Source of the DNA: Acidobacteriaceae bacterium
GTDB lineage: Bacteria > Acidobacteriota > Terriglobia > Terriglobales > Acidobacteriaceae
Reading direction: 5' to 3'
NCBI GenBank assembly: GCA_030037705.1
Contig: JASHQE010000247.1
Coordinates: 54,326 to 118,325 of the forward strand
DNA length: 64,000 nucleotides
Under the pieces are notes generated by a model that searched no databases, had not been told where the DNA came from, and was given only the letters and a program-made list of their open reading frames with translations. The position numbers were made by a program, and so were the translations under genes. Positions 8,537 through 17,530 of this stretch are shown here, piece after piece; position 1 is the first letter of the stretch, and each line of letters opens with the position of its first letter.

Positions 8537-9498
8537 TGGCAAAGTTGCTGAACAAGGTACGAACCACTGCGCAGCCCGGCGCCAAGGCGATCTCGTCCGG
8601 AGGCCGTCCGCCAGTGGCTATCGAGATCTCCCCGGCGGGCGTACTTGCCGCCGCCCGTCCCGCTGCGGGCCGGCGCGACAAAACAGGAGCGCAAGATGCC
8701 CCCGTTTACGCATTCGCGTCTTTGCCGGCCGGAGCAGTGGTTCCCGGCATTGATGAGCCCAACCTGCGCGCGCCGGAACTCATAACCGAAGCGATCCGCT
8801 CCGCACTGGACCAGGTCTCTCCGCGTGCGCGTGCAATCACGCTGGTATTGCCGGATACGTTGGTCAGGGTATTTGTGCTCGACTTCGATTCCCTGCCTGC
8901 AAAAGCGGAAGAAGCTGTTCCGGTGGTTCGCTTCCGTCTGCGCAAGATGGTTCCCTTCGACGTGGAGCACGCCGGTGTGAGCTATCAGACGTTGTCGCAA
9001 AACAAGGCCGAGTGCAAGGTATTGACGGCGGTCATGCCGGGGCCGATCCTGGCCGAGTACGAGGCCGCTGTGCGCGCTGCCGGCTACGAGCCGGGCGCTG
9101 TGCTGCCTTCGAGCCTGGCAGCGCTGGAAATAACCGATCAGATGGAGGCGGTGCTGGCCGTCAATCTCAGCGGACAGGGGATGACTACGCTCATTGCCAC
9201 CGGGCAGGACCTGCTGCTCTACCGCATACTGGAATTGCCTTCGGGCATGGCCGAACGCGTCGCTGAGATGCAACGCGGCGTGGCCGTGGCTGCCGCCTAC
9301 TACGAAGATAAGCTGGGAGCGCCACCGCGCAGGCTGCACTACACGGGCAACTGGAATATCGACGAATTTGCCGAGTGGCTGCAACAACCGGAACTGACGG
9401 TCGTGGAGTTGGCGCCCCGGCCATTGAGTGGAATAATGACCCCGCTCGGCCAGGAAAGCATCGCCGGAGTTGCCGGCGCGCTGGCGGGAGCGAGTTAA
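8536..9498 (+). CDS. PilM-like actin-fold assembly protein
   Basis: A 320-aa protein with the layout of PilM / cytoplasmic GspL: a strand with PVAIEISPAGVLAA, a region with RARAITLVLPDTLVRVFVLDFDSLP, then FRLRKMVPFDVEHAGVSYQ, which resembles the K-x-x-P-F-x-x-E motif of PilM, and a long second subdomain. In type IV pilus systems PilM binds PilN's cytoplasmic tail and links the ATPase to the inner-membrane PilNO. It directly overlaps gspE and is followed 4 bp later by the PilN-like gene. The family assignment is strengthened by gene order more than by any single motif. Confidence 0.8.
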   Translation: MAKLLNKVRTTAQPGAKAISSGGRPPVAIEISPAGVLAAARPAAGRRDKTGAQDAPVYAFASLPAGAVVPGIDEPNLRAPELITEAIRSALDQVSPRARAITLVLPDTLVRVFVLDFDSLPAKAEEAVPVVRFRLRKMVPFDVEHAGVSYQTLSQNKAECKVLTAVMPGPILAEYEAAVRAAGYEPGAVLPSSLAALEITDQMEAVLAVNLSGQGMTTLIATGQDLLLYRILELPSGMAERVAEMQRGVAVAAAYYEDKLGAPPRRLHYTGNWNIDEFAEWLQQPELTVVELAPRPLSGIMTPLGQESIAGVAGALAGAS

Positions 9499-9502
9499 AA
9501 CA

Positions 9503-10318
9503 ATGCGGATTACGCTCAATCTTGCCACCCGCCCCTACGCCGATCTCGGGCCGGCCATGAAGCGGCTGCGCATTGCCATGGCCGCGCTAGCCATTGCTTC
9601 CCTTGGGCTGCTCCTGGGCTTGCACGCGCTGCACCAGAAGGCTGAAGCAGCCCGGGCACGCGAGCACTCGCTGGACGGGGCCATCGCCCGCATCACCGGT
9701 GAACGGGAGGGTTACCAGGCCATGATGCGCCGGCCAGAGAATGCGCAATTCATGAGCCAGGTAGCGATGCTGAACCAGATCTTCGACGAAAAGGCTTTTT
9801 CCTGGACGTTGGCGATGGAAAACCTCGAAACCGTTCTGCCCGCCGGTGTCGAGGTCACGCAGATCGAGCCAATCCGCGCCAAGAACGGCCAGACCACGCT
9901 GCACCTGCGTGTGCTGGGGCCCCACGATCTCTCCATCGATCTGGTGCGCAATCTGGAGCACTCGAAGCGCTTCATGCAGCCCCGCATCATCGGCGAAAAT
10001 GCGGAGTCGAGCAGCAACGGGCCTAACCGGCAGATGGAACCGGTGAGCGCATCGAACCGGTTTGAGTTCGATCTCCTGGCTGACTACATTCCGCCCACTC
10101 CCGAAGAGCGCGCTGCCGCCAAAAATGCCGCGAAGAAATCGGCAGCGAGCCAGGTAACGAGCCAGGATACCGGCAACCGGCCGGAGCCCGCACGACTCGT
10201 TCCCGGCTTCAGCCGGAGCTCAGGCCGGCCGCCCTATACCGGCATGGGCAATCGAACCCCGCTGCCCAGGCCCAATCCGCCGGGGACCTCCGCGCCTGCG
10301 CCCGGAGGTCCGCAATGA
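9503..10318 (+). CDS. PilN-like bitopic inner-membrane assembly protein
   Basis: The start was moved to the ATG at 9503 because MRITLNLATRPYAD is the conserved PilN N-terminus (the INLLP-type segment that PilM binds), giving 271 aa. One membrane helix (about 24-43, MAALAIASLGLLLGLHAL) is followed by a coiled coil and a ferredoxin-like periplasmic domain with VEVTQIEPIRAKNGQTTLHLRVLG. The C-terminal 70 residues are Pro/Ala/Ser-rich and look disordered ([16 protein letters not shown]), longer than in typical PilN. The stop overlaps the pilO start as ATGA. It should pair with the next gene's product in the periplasm. Confidence 0.8.
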   Translation: MRITLNLATRPYADLGPAMKRLRIAMAALAIASLGLLLGLHALHQKAEAARAREHSLDGAIARITGEREGYQAMMRRPENAQFMSQVAMLNQIFDEKAFSWTLAMENLETVLPAGVEVTQIEPIRAKNGQTTLHLRVLGPHDLSIDLVRNLEHSKRFMQPRIIGENAESSSNGPNRQMEPVSASNRFEFDLLADYIPPTPEERAAAKNAAKKSAASQVTSQDTGNRPEPARLVPGFSRSSGRPPYTGMGNRTPLPRPNPPGTSAPAPGGPQ

Positions 10319-10953
10319 GCAACGAACGCACCTCCGTTTGGCGCGAGCGCCTTACCTCCATGCTCACCTGGCATTATGTCGGGTTCGCCATTCTGCTTGC
10401 GGTAACTGTCACACTGGCCGTCCGCCTGGGACTCGACTGGACCGCGATCGATAGCCGCGCCTCCGAGGTTTTGGCCGGGAAGCAGGTTGAGCTACGGGCG
10501 CTCGATCATCAGACCACGCCCCTGCGCGGCCTGGACAAGCGTGTTGAAAAGTCGCGCGCGCAGATGCAGACTTTTTTTGAAAAGCGCGTTCCGCCGAATT
10601 ACTCCTCTATCTCCAACCGCATTGGCGAAATCGAGGTTGCCTCCAACGTGCGGCTGACGCGCGTTCAGTACACGCAGGGCGTGCCCGGTTCCGATCTGAC
10701 GGAAATCTCCATGGATGCCTCGATTACCGGCGAGTATCCCGCTATTATGCGCTTTATTAACAGCCTGGAACGCGACCCGATCTTCTTCGTCATCAGGGCC
10801 ATGAATCTCACGGGACAGCAGGGCGGCCAGGTGAGCCTGCGGATGCGCGTCTCCACATGGCTGCGGCCAGCCGACGCCGAAGCCAGCGGATTGCCGTCGA
10901 CGCCGAGCACGGGCGCCAGCTCCGCTCAACCCGCTCCCGGGGAGGGCGAATAG
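10315..10953 (+). CDS. PilO-like inner-membrane assembly protein
   Basis: A 212-aa bitopic protein: a short cytoplasmic N-terminus, one membrane helix (about 17-38, [20 protein letters not shown]), a coiled coil ([35 protein letters not shown]) and a PilO-type ferredoxin-like domain ([22 protein letters not shown], then [25 protein letters not shown]). The last phrase is characteristic of PilO / GspM-like proteins. The start overlaps the PilN-like stop by four bases. It should heterodimerise with the PilN-like protein and align the outer parts of the machine. Confidence 0.82.
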   Translation: MSNERTSVWRERLTSMLTWHYVGFAILLAVTVTLAVRLGLDWTAIDSRASEVLAGKQVELRALDHQTTPLRGLDKRVEKSRAQMQTFFEKRVPPNYSSISNRIGEIEVASNVRLTRVQYTQGVPGSDLTEISMDASITGEYPAIMRFINSLERDPIFFVIRAMNLTGQQGGQVSLRMRVSTWLRPADAEASGLPSTPSTGASSAQPAPGEGE

Positions 10954-10955
10954 CC

Positions 10956-11576
10956 ATGGCCCTGCAGGTGGGAACCGAGAACAAGAAACAGGTTTATCTC
11001 GCGATCGTGTTGTTCGCGATTGTCCTCGGCGCGGGAGGCTACGAGCTCTACCAGAACTTTGCCGGGCCATCGGTTGCACCGCGGGTCGCGCTGTCCACGG
11101 CTCGAGCCGTGCGCACAAATGCGCCGGTCCCGGCGGGTCAGGAGCCGCAGAGTCAGGAGGCGCAGAAGCTGAGCAATGAAGGCATAGATCCCGCACTGCA
11201 CTTCGACCAGCTGGCGCAGAGTGAAGATGTGGAATACGCCGGAACGGGACGGAACATCTTCTCGGCCAGCTCCGCGCCCGTGTCCATCCCAACCCCGGTC
11301 AAGACCGCCCGGAATGGCGGTCCCACTGTAATTACGCCCCCGCCTCCACCTGCGCCGCCCAAACCGCCGGCCATCGATTTGCAATACTTCGGTTACAGTG
11401 AAGACCAGGGCAAGACGGTGAAGGCGTTCTTTGTCCACGGAGACGATATCTTTATGGCCACGACAGGCCAGATCGTCGATCACCGCTACAAAGTAGGCGC
11501 CATCAAGCCGGGCAGCGTGGAGATCACTGACATGGCGTACAACAACACGCAAACGCTGACGCTTATGGCATTCTGA
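10956..11576 (+). CDS. GspC/PilP-like inner-membrane connector
   Basis: The start at 10956 ([20 protein letters not shown]) lies 2 bp after the PilO-like stop; the longer track frame begins inside the previous gene. It is a 206-aa bitopic protein with one membrane helix (about 12-30), a flexible linker, a Pro-rich tract ([15 protein letters not shown]) and a small beta domain ([51 protein letters not shown]). That last pattern is the homology region shared by GspC and PilP, which contacts the secretin's periplasmic domain. The secretin itself is not in this window. Confidence 0.7.
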   Translation: MALQVGTENKKQVYLAIVLFAIVLGAGGYELYQNFAGPSVAPRVALSTARAVRTNAPVPAGQEPQSQEAQKLSNEGIDPALHFDQLAQSEDVEYAGTGRNIFSASSAPVSIPTPVKTARNGGPTVITPPPPPAPPKPPAIDLQYFGYSEDQGKTVKAFFVHGDDIFMATTGQIVDHRYKVGAIKPGSVEITDMAYNNTQTLTLMAF

Positions 11577-11583
11577 GCAAACC

Positions 11584-12573
11584 ATGCAGATTTCCAGTCC
11601 CATCCCGCGCCGCTTGAAGCCTTCCGAAGAAGGCTATCTGCTGCTCGCGGTCATGTTCCTCATGGCTCTTCTCGTGCTTTCGCTCGCAGTGGCCGCTCCC
11701 ATTGTTGCCAAATCGATTCAGCGCGACCGCGAGGTAGAGACGATGGAGCGCGGTAAGCAATACATGCGCGCCATCCAGCTTTACTACCGCAAATTTCATG
11801 CCTACCCCCCGAATGAAGATGCGCTGGTCAAAACCAACGAGATCCGCTTTTTGCGCAAGCGCTATCTCGATCCGATCACCGGCAAGGACGATTGGAAGCC
11901 AGTTATGTTCGGGCAGAACAAGGCTCCCATCGCCATGGGGTTTTTCGGGCAGCCCTTGGCCACCGGCGGCGCGCTCGCCGGCATCGGCCCCAGCGGCGGC
12001 AACGGAGCGAACGGCACAAATGGCACGACCACAGGCAGCTTCTTCAATTCATCCGGAGGAAGCGGCTTCGGTTCTTCGCCGGGCAGCTCGATCTTCAACT
12101 CGTCCTCACCCAGCAATAGCCCGACCTCATCTCCCGGCTCGTCTGATGGCTCCAGCGGTTCCTCCACCGGTGGCACCGGCACAACAAGCGGCTCGAATAA
12201 CGGCACGGATGCAAACGGGAATTCTTCCACGGCCGGAAACACCGGAACCGGTTTGGCCGGTCAGACCTTTGGCGGCGCCGGCATCATCGGCTTCTCGCCC
12301 GCCAGCCCTAAGCAGTCCATCCTGATTTACAAGACCAAGGATCACTACAACGAATGGGAGTTTACCTACGATCCGATCATGGATATGAAGATGATGACCG
12401 GCGGAAACACCGGCACCATTGGCCAACCGGCAAGCACCACGACGGGGGCGTTCGGCATTCCAGGGATCACGTCCTCGGGTTCGAACACGACCGGCAGCTC
12501 GGGAACGAGCTCAAATCCTGACTCGGTAAACACGCCCGTGACGCCGCCGGAAACCTCAGCACCTCAGCAATAG
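11584..12573 (+). CDS. GspG-like pseudopilin with Gly/Ser/Thr/Asn-rich insert
   Basis: A 329-aa protein with a pilin-like N-terminus: a basic leader ending in SEEG, then the helix YLLLAVMFLMALLVLSLAVAAPIV. Gly-Tyr could be the prepilin-peptidase site, but the usual Glu at +5 is absent. YMRAIQLYYRKFHAYPPNEDAL and LRKRYLDPITGKDDWKPV match the GspG globular domain. About 130 residues rich in Gly, Ser, Thr and Asn (roughly 125-250, repeated GSSGS/GTGTTSG phrases) are then inserted before YKTKDHYNEWEFTYDPIMDMK, and the tail is again low complexity. Ordinary GspG is about 140-150 aa, so this is more than twice the length. It is the last gene of the operon. Confidence 0.75.
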   Translation: MQISSPIPRRLKPSEEGYLLLAVMFLMALLVLSLAVAAPIVAKSIQRDREVETMERGKQYMRAIQLYYRKFHAYPPNEDALVKTNEIRFLRKRYLDPITGKDDWKPVMFGQNKAPIAMGFFGQPLATGGALAGIGPSGGNGANGTNGTTTGSFFNSSGGSGFGSSPGSSIFNSSSPSNSPTSSPGSSDGSSGSSTGGTGTTSGSNNGTDANGNSSTAGNTGTGLAGQTFGGAGIIGFSPASPKQSILIYKTKDHYNEWEFTYDPIMDMKMMTGGNTGTIGQPASTTTGAFGIPGITSSGSNTTGSSGTSSNPDSVNTPVTPPETSAPQQ

Positions 12574-13001
12574 AATGCGTGGGCCGGGCACCCAGGCACC
12601 CGGCTGCGGAGTTAAGCTATCGACCCATCGATCAACTTTCAGTTGCAGACCGATCATTCAAGCACTGTCATGTTGAGCGGAGTTGCGAGCGTTTTTTGCT
12701 CGCAACGGAGTCGAAACATCTGTGGTTCATCTCGCAGCTCCACGGACAATACGCTCATCAAGATGTCAAAGTATCGTCATTTCCAGCCTTGAGCTTCGCC
12801 AAGAACAACCGCAGATCCTTCGACTCGTCGCCGCGGCGACTCGCTCAGGATGACAGTGCTCGGGTTGGGATTTGTGGTATCCCAGGTCTTCCGCCGCGGC
12901 GGACAGACCCTTCGACTACGCTCAGGGCAGGCTCTGGGGCGCCCATGTCGTGCTGAATCCAAAGTCCACCAGATCTTGGGTTATCCGACGGGCCTGCGCG
13001 A
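12574..13001. repeat. Gap filled with three short palindromic repeat elements
   Basis: No credible gene is present in these 428 bases. Three inverted-repeat units stand out. Unit 1 (about 12666-12718) contains the perfect 9-bp stem GTTGCGAGC / GCTCGCAAC with loop GTTTTTT (12682-12706), framed by gagcgga and cggagtcgaaacatc. Unit 2 (12814-12854) is atccttcgactcg ... cgactcgctcaggatgaca around a GTCGCC/GGCGAC stem. Unit 3 (about 12906-12930) is cccttcgactacgctcaggg. Units 2 and 3 share the CTTCGACT(n)CGCTCAGG core common as an interspersed repeat in related genomes. The hairpins may also serve as a two-way transcription block between the convergent genes. Confidence 0.7.
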
Positions 13002-13640
13002 TCAGAGGTGCAGCAATTCGTGTCCGCCGCGCTTGATCGAAGATAACGCCAGAGCAGAATTTGTATTGTTGCCCTGCGTGTTGTACATGGCAAATAAGAG
13101 CTGATAACCGCCGCTTTGCGCAGGCGTATAAGAAGCGGTGATCCATGGTATCGATCCGCCCGGAATCATTTGGCGGGACACTTGATCGAGCCGCTGCGGA
13201 CCGTATGTGAACCCGCCCAGAGGCACTGTGTTGCCGAGAAAAACGGCCGTCGGGGGTGCGAGCGTAACCCCGGCACTGACCGGCACGATATTGATGATGT
13301 TCTGATTTTGCGGGCCGGCCCATGCCGAAAACAACAACGCTATCTGTTGTCCATTCGCCACCAGATAGCATTGGCCTGCATCATAATGTGGCGCATCATT
13401 GCTCAGAAAGCTGAGCGTAACCTCCAAAACCTGAGTCGACCCCAACTGGATTGGAGATGAAATCGCAAAAGAGCCTGCCGAACACCCACCGGTCATGCCA
13501 CAATTCGTAACTCCGTAAGGAGCCAAAGCCGCGAACGGAATGTTGCCGCCGTCATCGAGGAAGAAAAATTCATGATCGCTAAAACCTGCGACAGCCGGCG
13601 AGATGCCGCCATGCCCACTGAGGGTCAAGCCAATGCCCAT
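13002..13640 (-). CDS. Hypothetical beta-rich protein
   Basis: I do not recognise this protein. The start was placed at 13640 (MGIGLTLSGHGG) because GGAGGT lies 5 bp upstream on the minus strand; the track frame is longer. The 212-aa product is rich in Gly, Ser and small hydrophobics, with short predicted strands (HEFFFLDDGGNIPFA, STQVLEVTLSFLSND, GQQIALLFSAWAG, GGYQLLFAMYNTQG) and three Cys. It has no clear signal peptide or membrane helix. The pattern suggests a beta-sandwich similar to choice-of-anchor or adhesion domains, but I cannot name a family. It lies 85 bp downstream of the GH44 gene on the same strand, so the two may be co-expressed. Confidence 0.6.
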   Translation of the reverse strand: MGIGLTLSGHGGISPAVAGFSDHEFFFLDDGGNIPFAALAPYGVTNCGMTGGCSAGSFAISSPIQLGSTQVLEVTLSFLSNDAPHYDAGQCYLVANGQQIALLFSAWAGPQNQNIINIVPVSAGVTLAPPTAVFLGNTVPLGGFTYGPQRLDQVSRQMIPGGSIPWITASYTPAQSGGYQLLFAMYNTQGNNTNSALALSSIKRGGHELLHL

Positions 13641-13725
13641 AGATACCTCCAGGAATCGTTCCTCAGTGTACACCTGCTCGAGAAAGCCCCGCATAGAAAG
13701 CAAGGAATCCTGAAGGCCGCAATGT

Positions 13726-16700
13726 TTATTGTGCGGTTTCCGTAAAGCTTGTCACGGAACCACCGAGAGCATATGGCGCCTGCGCCTGCACGTTCACCTG
13801 CTGCGCTGTGGCCGGCAATGTGAGCGTCACAGATGCGACACCGGAGGAATTCGTCACCGCAATGACGCTGGTTCCGCTCGTCGTGCCGTTGGAGAGCGAT
13901 CCGGCGTTGGTGGTGAAAAGAATGCTGGCTCCGGTCGCCACTCCGCCGGATTGGCCAGGATTGAGCGTAACCGTGAGCGGCTGTGCCAGCGCCTGGCCAA
14001 GAGCCCCTGTTTGCCCGCTTCCCGTTTGCGTCAACGTCGCCGGAGAGTTGCCAACGATGACCCATCCGCCTTCAGTCTGCGTCGCCGTTCCATCGCTTCC
14101 GGTAACGGTGAAGTGGCAGAATCCCGGGGTGGTTCCCGCATTGACTGTAATAGCTCCGGGTGCGCTAGGACTGAGTGCGGCTGTGGTCAAGGTAAGAGTG
14201 CCGCTGCAGGCGGACGCGCCCTCATAGCTGTCGAAGACTGCCGAAGAGAGAGTGACGTTGGCGCTTCCACTTGTAATCTGCGGATGCAGAGTGACCGTTC
14301 CGCCGGCCGCGACCATGATCGTATCGGGGTTCAGGTCCCAGTCGGAGACCGGTGCGCTGGCCAGTGCGCCTGTGATCACCAGCAATGTCGCCGTGTACGG
14401 GGCAAAGCTCTGCGTTGCGGTCCACGCTTGCGAAGACGAAGCCTGGATGGAACTCGAAGCCGTCGAAGCCAGCGTGTAACTGACGAACGAGGTCGCGTTG
14501 AAACCGGAGAGATCAAACTGCACCTGCGTGGTATTGTTGGGGTCCTTATTGAGCACCATTACGGTGAGAATGGTGCCGGTGGAATCGAGCGCCGCATAAC
14601 TGGAAAAGAGCGCCGGATTGCCGGTATTGATTGCCGAGACCGAAGTAGTGCCAAAGCCATGATGAGCGCCGTCATAGTTGGTGTAGAGCTTAAGCGCCTG
14701 GTAATTGGGATTCGTGGGAATCGGAGCCTCCCAGCGCGAGGCGAACGAGAGCCGCTCGCGGCCGAAGATGCCATAAGCGTCTGCATCGCCCAGTGCAGTC
14801 GAGAAATCGGATTCGCCCGCAAACGCGGCACTCCACTCTGTGAAGCTCATCGGCGTTCCGGGATAGATCATGTTGACGATGGCCCGCATACGGGGAATGC
14901 GGAAAGGAATCGTCTTGTTGGGCTGGATGTTGGTGGTCCAGATCTGGTCGATTGAGGTGGACGGGCTCACAAAGGTTGGGTCCCAGTAATCACGATAAAT
15001 ATTCACGGCCAAAGCCTGTAATTGCGTCTGGCTGAGGCCGCTGGTGGTCGCATCCGGGTAAGCGTGAAGATCGAAGACGTCGAGCGTGCGCGCGCCGTTG
15101 ATCTGATCATTCCAGTAAACCTGGTTGAGCCACCACGGCACAAAGTCCACGCCGCCATGCGCGTCCTTGTCATTGTCGTTGGCGCCGTTCCAGTAATACC
15201 ACCAGCAGCAGCTGACGGGACCGAAGCGAACCGCCGCTGGGTCCCACGTCTTGAGCTTGGCCGCTTCGGTCAGATACACGTTGGCCAGTTCATCGTAACC
15301 CGAGGGTGCGGGATGAACGTCGCGATGCGTGTTGCCCCAGATATCGACTTCGTTATCCATGTCGTAAAAATGGCAGGACGTGATCGTCGAATACGGAACT
15401 GCGCAGGTTCCATTGCCAAAAGCGGTGCTCAGCGCCGCAGCCCACGCGTTGCGATAGACGCACGTAGATGCCGTGCAGGACTGGGTTGAATCGTCGAGCA
15501 GCGGGAAATAAGCAGTAGTGACAGCATTGGTCGTCACCGGCACCGGCGTGTTGCAACTGGCGGGAGAACCGCCTGCCACCGTGCCATTGCCAGCGTCCGT
15601 GTTGTACTGATCCACTGAGCACTGGGCGCCGAACTGGGCCACGGAGAAACTCCAGTGGTAGTTGTCCGTTCCGCCCTGGGTGACTGAGGTCTCCGGACTC
15701 TGCGCCACCCAGGGCAGCATCACCATGGTCATGAGCGGATGACTTCCGGCGTTCTCCACGTCGGTGATGAACTGCGTCGAACTCGAATCATCTCCGTTGC
15801 TGAATCCCTCAGCCGCATAGTCTTCGTAATAGTAATCGTTGGCGGCGTTATCGGTGCCGAGCTGCCAGTTATACGTTGACGTGGCATCGCCACCCCAGCG
15901 CACCAGGGTCATGCCACTGTCAGTCACATGGGCGGCGTCCTTCGGATACGAACCACCGTAAATGAACGGGCTGATCGTGTGCCGGTTGGCAAGCACATCG
16001 ACGCTGACCGTAACGCCGCTGGAAGAAGCGCTGGTCACGGTGACCGAACCGGTTCCGGAAGCGCTGGCGTATGTGGACGAACTTGCCGAATCTGGCGTGT
16101 AGGTCGCCGTCAGCGTATCCGTGCCCACGGCAAGCGATCCAGCGGGAACGGTGATCGTTACACTGCCGCTCGTGAGCGTCGTCGATGCAGAAGCATAGCT
16201 GCCACTCGAAAGAAGGATAGATCCTGTCGGCGTTGGATTGCCGCTGCCGCCGCTCACGCTGATCGCTACGCTAAGCGATTGCGCAGTCGTGATGCTGGTG
16301 GATGAAGGCGTCACAGCGACCGTCGGTGTGATGAGCGCCGCACCCGCCGTTACCGCCACGGTTGCGGAAGCGCTGGCTGAGCCACCCCCGCCCGTACAGG
16401 TAAGAGTGTAAGAGGTTGTAGACGTTGGCGAAACACTCTGCGATCCGCTGGTGGCTTCGGTACCGCTCCAACCGCCGCTCGCAGTGCAGGAGGTAGCGTT
16501 TGTACTCGACCATGTCAGTGTCGAGATACCGCCACTCAGAATTGTCGTCGGGCTGGCGGTCAAGGTTACGGTCGGAGCGGTGCCTGAGCCGGTTACCGTC
16601 ACCGTGCTCGTTCCCGTAGCGCTGTTATAGATTGAGGAGCTTGCCGAGTCCGGCGTATACGTCGCCGTCAGCGTATCGGTGCCTAGAGCGAGTGAGCCGG

Positions 16701-17253
16701 CCGAAACCATGATCGTGGCGTTGCCAGCCGATAGCGTGGTTGCCGCGGACGTATAACTGCCGCTGGTCAGGACTATCGATCCGGTTGGCGTTGGATTGCC
16801 CGTCGCTCCGCTCACACTGACCGCCACGCTGAGCGACTGCGCCGTAGTGATGCTCCCGGGCGATGGCGTCACGGTTACCGTCGGCGTCATCAAAGTCTGC
16901 GCGGCATAGGCGGCTGTCACCGTCGTGCTGGCATTCAAGGTTACATTGCAGGTGACGGCACTGGAGCTGGTGCATCCCGTCCAGCCAGAGAAGGTGTTGC
17001 CGTTGGAAGTGGCCGGCGCGGTAAGTGTGACCGAGGCGCCCGCCACATATGTGCGGGTGAAGCTTGTGCTGCCGTTGCTTGCCCCGTTCAGGTCAGCGGG
17101 CGAAACACTGATGGAAACGCCGCTGGAGGGGGTGGTTGAATTGACCGTCAGCACGTAGTCGGCGCTGAGATGGGTCCCACCCATACACGCCGTCATCCAC
17201 AGGCACAGGCCGGCGCCAATTCCGGCCGCCAGCATCCAAATGAGCTTCTTCAC
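13726..17253 (-). CDS. Large lipoprotein with GH44 endoglucanase/xyloglucanase-type domain and Ig-like repeats
   Basis: About 1175 aa, start placed at a GTG (17253, VKKLIWML) preceded by GGAGCAGGA. The N-terminus is a lipoprotein signal (LCLWMTAC). A Trp/Gly-rich repeat domain (FSGWTGC) follows, then three Ig-like units; the first and third (GNPTPTGSI...LGTDTLTATYTPDSASSS) are nearly identical. The catalytic part starts about residue 425 (SPFIYGGSYPKDAAHV) with the GH44 signature LVRWGGDATSTYNWQLGTDNAANDYYY. MDNEVDIW holds the likely acid/base Glu (the usual motif is NEP; here Pro is Val), and MSFTEWSAAF carries the likely nucleophile. The C-terminus has two more beta domains. GH44 enzymes cut beta-1,4-glucans or xyloglucan; substrate here is unproven. 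Confidence 0.85.
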   Translation of the reverse strand: MKKLIWMLAAGIGAGLCLWMTACMGGTHLSADYVLTVNSTTPSSGVSISVSPADLNGASNGSTSFTRTYVAGASVTLTAPATSNGNTFSGWTGCTSSSAVTCNVTLNASTTVTAAYAAQTLMTPTVTVTPSPGSITTAQSLSVAVSVSGATGNPTPTGSIVLTSGSYTSAATTLSAGNATIMVSAGSLALGTDTLTATYTPDSASSSIYNSATGTSTVTVTGSGTAPTVTLTASPTTILSGGISTLTWSSTNATSCTASGGWSGTEATSGSQSVSPTSTTSYTLTCTGGGGSASASATVAVTAGAALITPTVAVTPSSTSITTAQSLSVAISVSGGSGNPTPTGSILLSSGSYASASTTLTSGSVTITVPAGSLAVGTDTLTATYTPDSASSSTYASASGTGSVTVTSASSSGVTVSVDVLANRHTISPFIYGGSYPKDAAHVTDSGMTLVRWGGDATSTYNWQLGTDNAANDYYYEDYAAEGFSNGDDSSSTQFITDVENAGSHPLMTMVMLPWVAQSPETSVTQGGTDNYHWSFSVAQFGAQCSVDQYNTDAGNGTVAGGSPASCNTPVPVTTNAVTTAYFPLLDDSTQSCTASTCVYRNAWAAALSTAFGNGTCAVPYSTITSCHFYDMDNEVDIWGNTHRDVHPAPSGYDELANVYLTEAAKLKTWDPAAVRFGPVSCCWWYYWNGANDNDKDAHGGVDFVPWWLNQVYWNDQINGARTLDVFDLHAYPDATTSGLSQTQLQALAVNIYRDYWDPTFVSPSTSIDQIWTTNIQPNKTIPFRIPRMRAIVNMIYPGTPMSFTEWSAAFAGESDFSTALGDADAYGIFGRERLSFASRWEAPIPTNPNYQALKLYTNYDGAHHGFGTTSVSAINTGNPALFSSYAALDSTGTILTVMVLNKDPNNTTQVQFDLSGFNATSFVSYTLASTASSSIQASSSQAWTATQSFAPYTATLLVITGALASAPVSDWDLNPDTIMVAAGGTVTLHPQITSGSANVTLSSAVFDSYEGASACSGTLTLTTAALSPSAPGAITVNAGTTPGFCHFTVTGSDGTATQTEGGWVIVGNSPATLTQTGSGQTGALGQALAQPLTVTLNPGQSGGVATGASILFTTNAGSLSNGTTSGTSVIAVTNSSGVASVTLTLPATAQQVNVQAQAPYALGGSVTSFTETAQ

Positions 17254-17530
17254 TTCCTGCTCCAACTGTGAAATGTGCGGTCCAAGGCAGGCAAACCTTC
17301 AAGTCCGGGCGCGCAGTTAGCTGGAGTCGGAAACGTCTCACGCGTTCTTTAATGTCTTGTCTTCATCCTAGCGCCTTCCTCACTCATAATTGAGCTCTCT
17401 AAGTGTTACGAAAGTACGTACCGGGTGCGACACGCATTCATTTGCCCAGGCATTGCGCCGATTCAGCCCGCACGAAAAGGTTCGACAGACACAACGGGCT
17501 GCAATTTTGATGAAAGGTGCAGCAGAAGTG
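17254..17530 (-). other. Gap between phnM and the GH44 gene
   Basis: No gene is visible. A weak inverted repeat (AGCCCG ... CGGGCT, about 17465-17496) lies 35-65 bp past the phnM stop on the minus strand and could end the phn transcript, though it has no clear T-tract. The rest must hold the promoter of the GH44 gene; I see no strong consensus. Confidence 0.4.

Noticed and set aside
5642-8542. 966-aa open frame on the minus strand
   Set aside because: It lies opposite gspF and gspE, whose products are clearly recognisable; the frame is open only because of codon bias on the other strand.
16654-16661. Fourth CGTATACG copy
   Set aside because: It lies in the coding sequence of the GH44 gene within an Ig-like repeat and is explained by codons.
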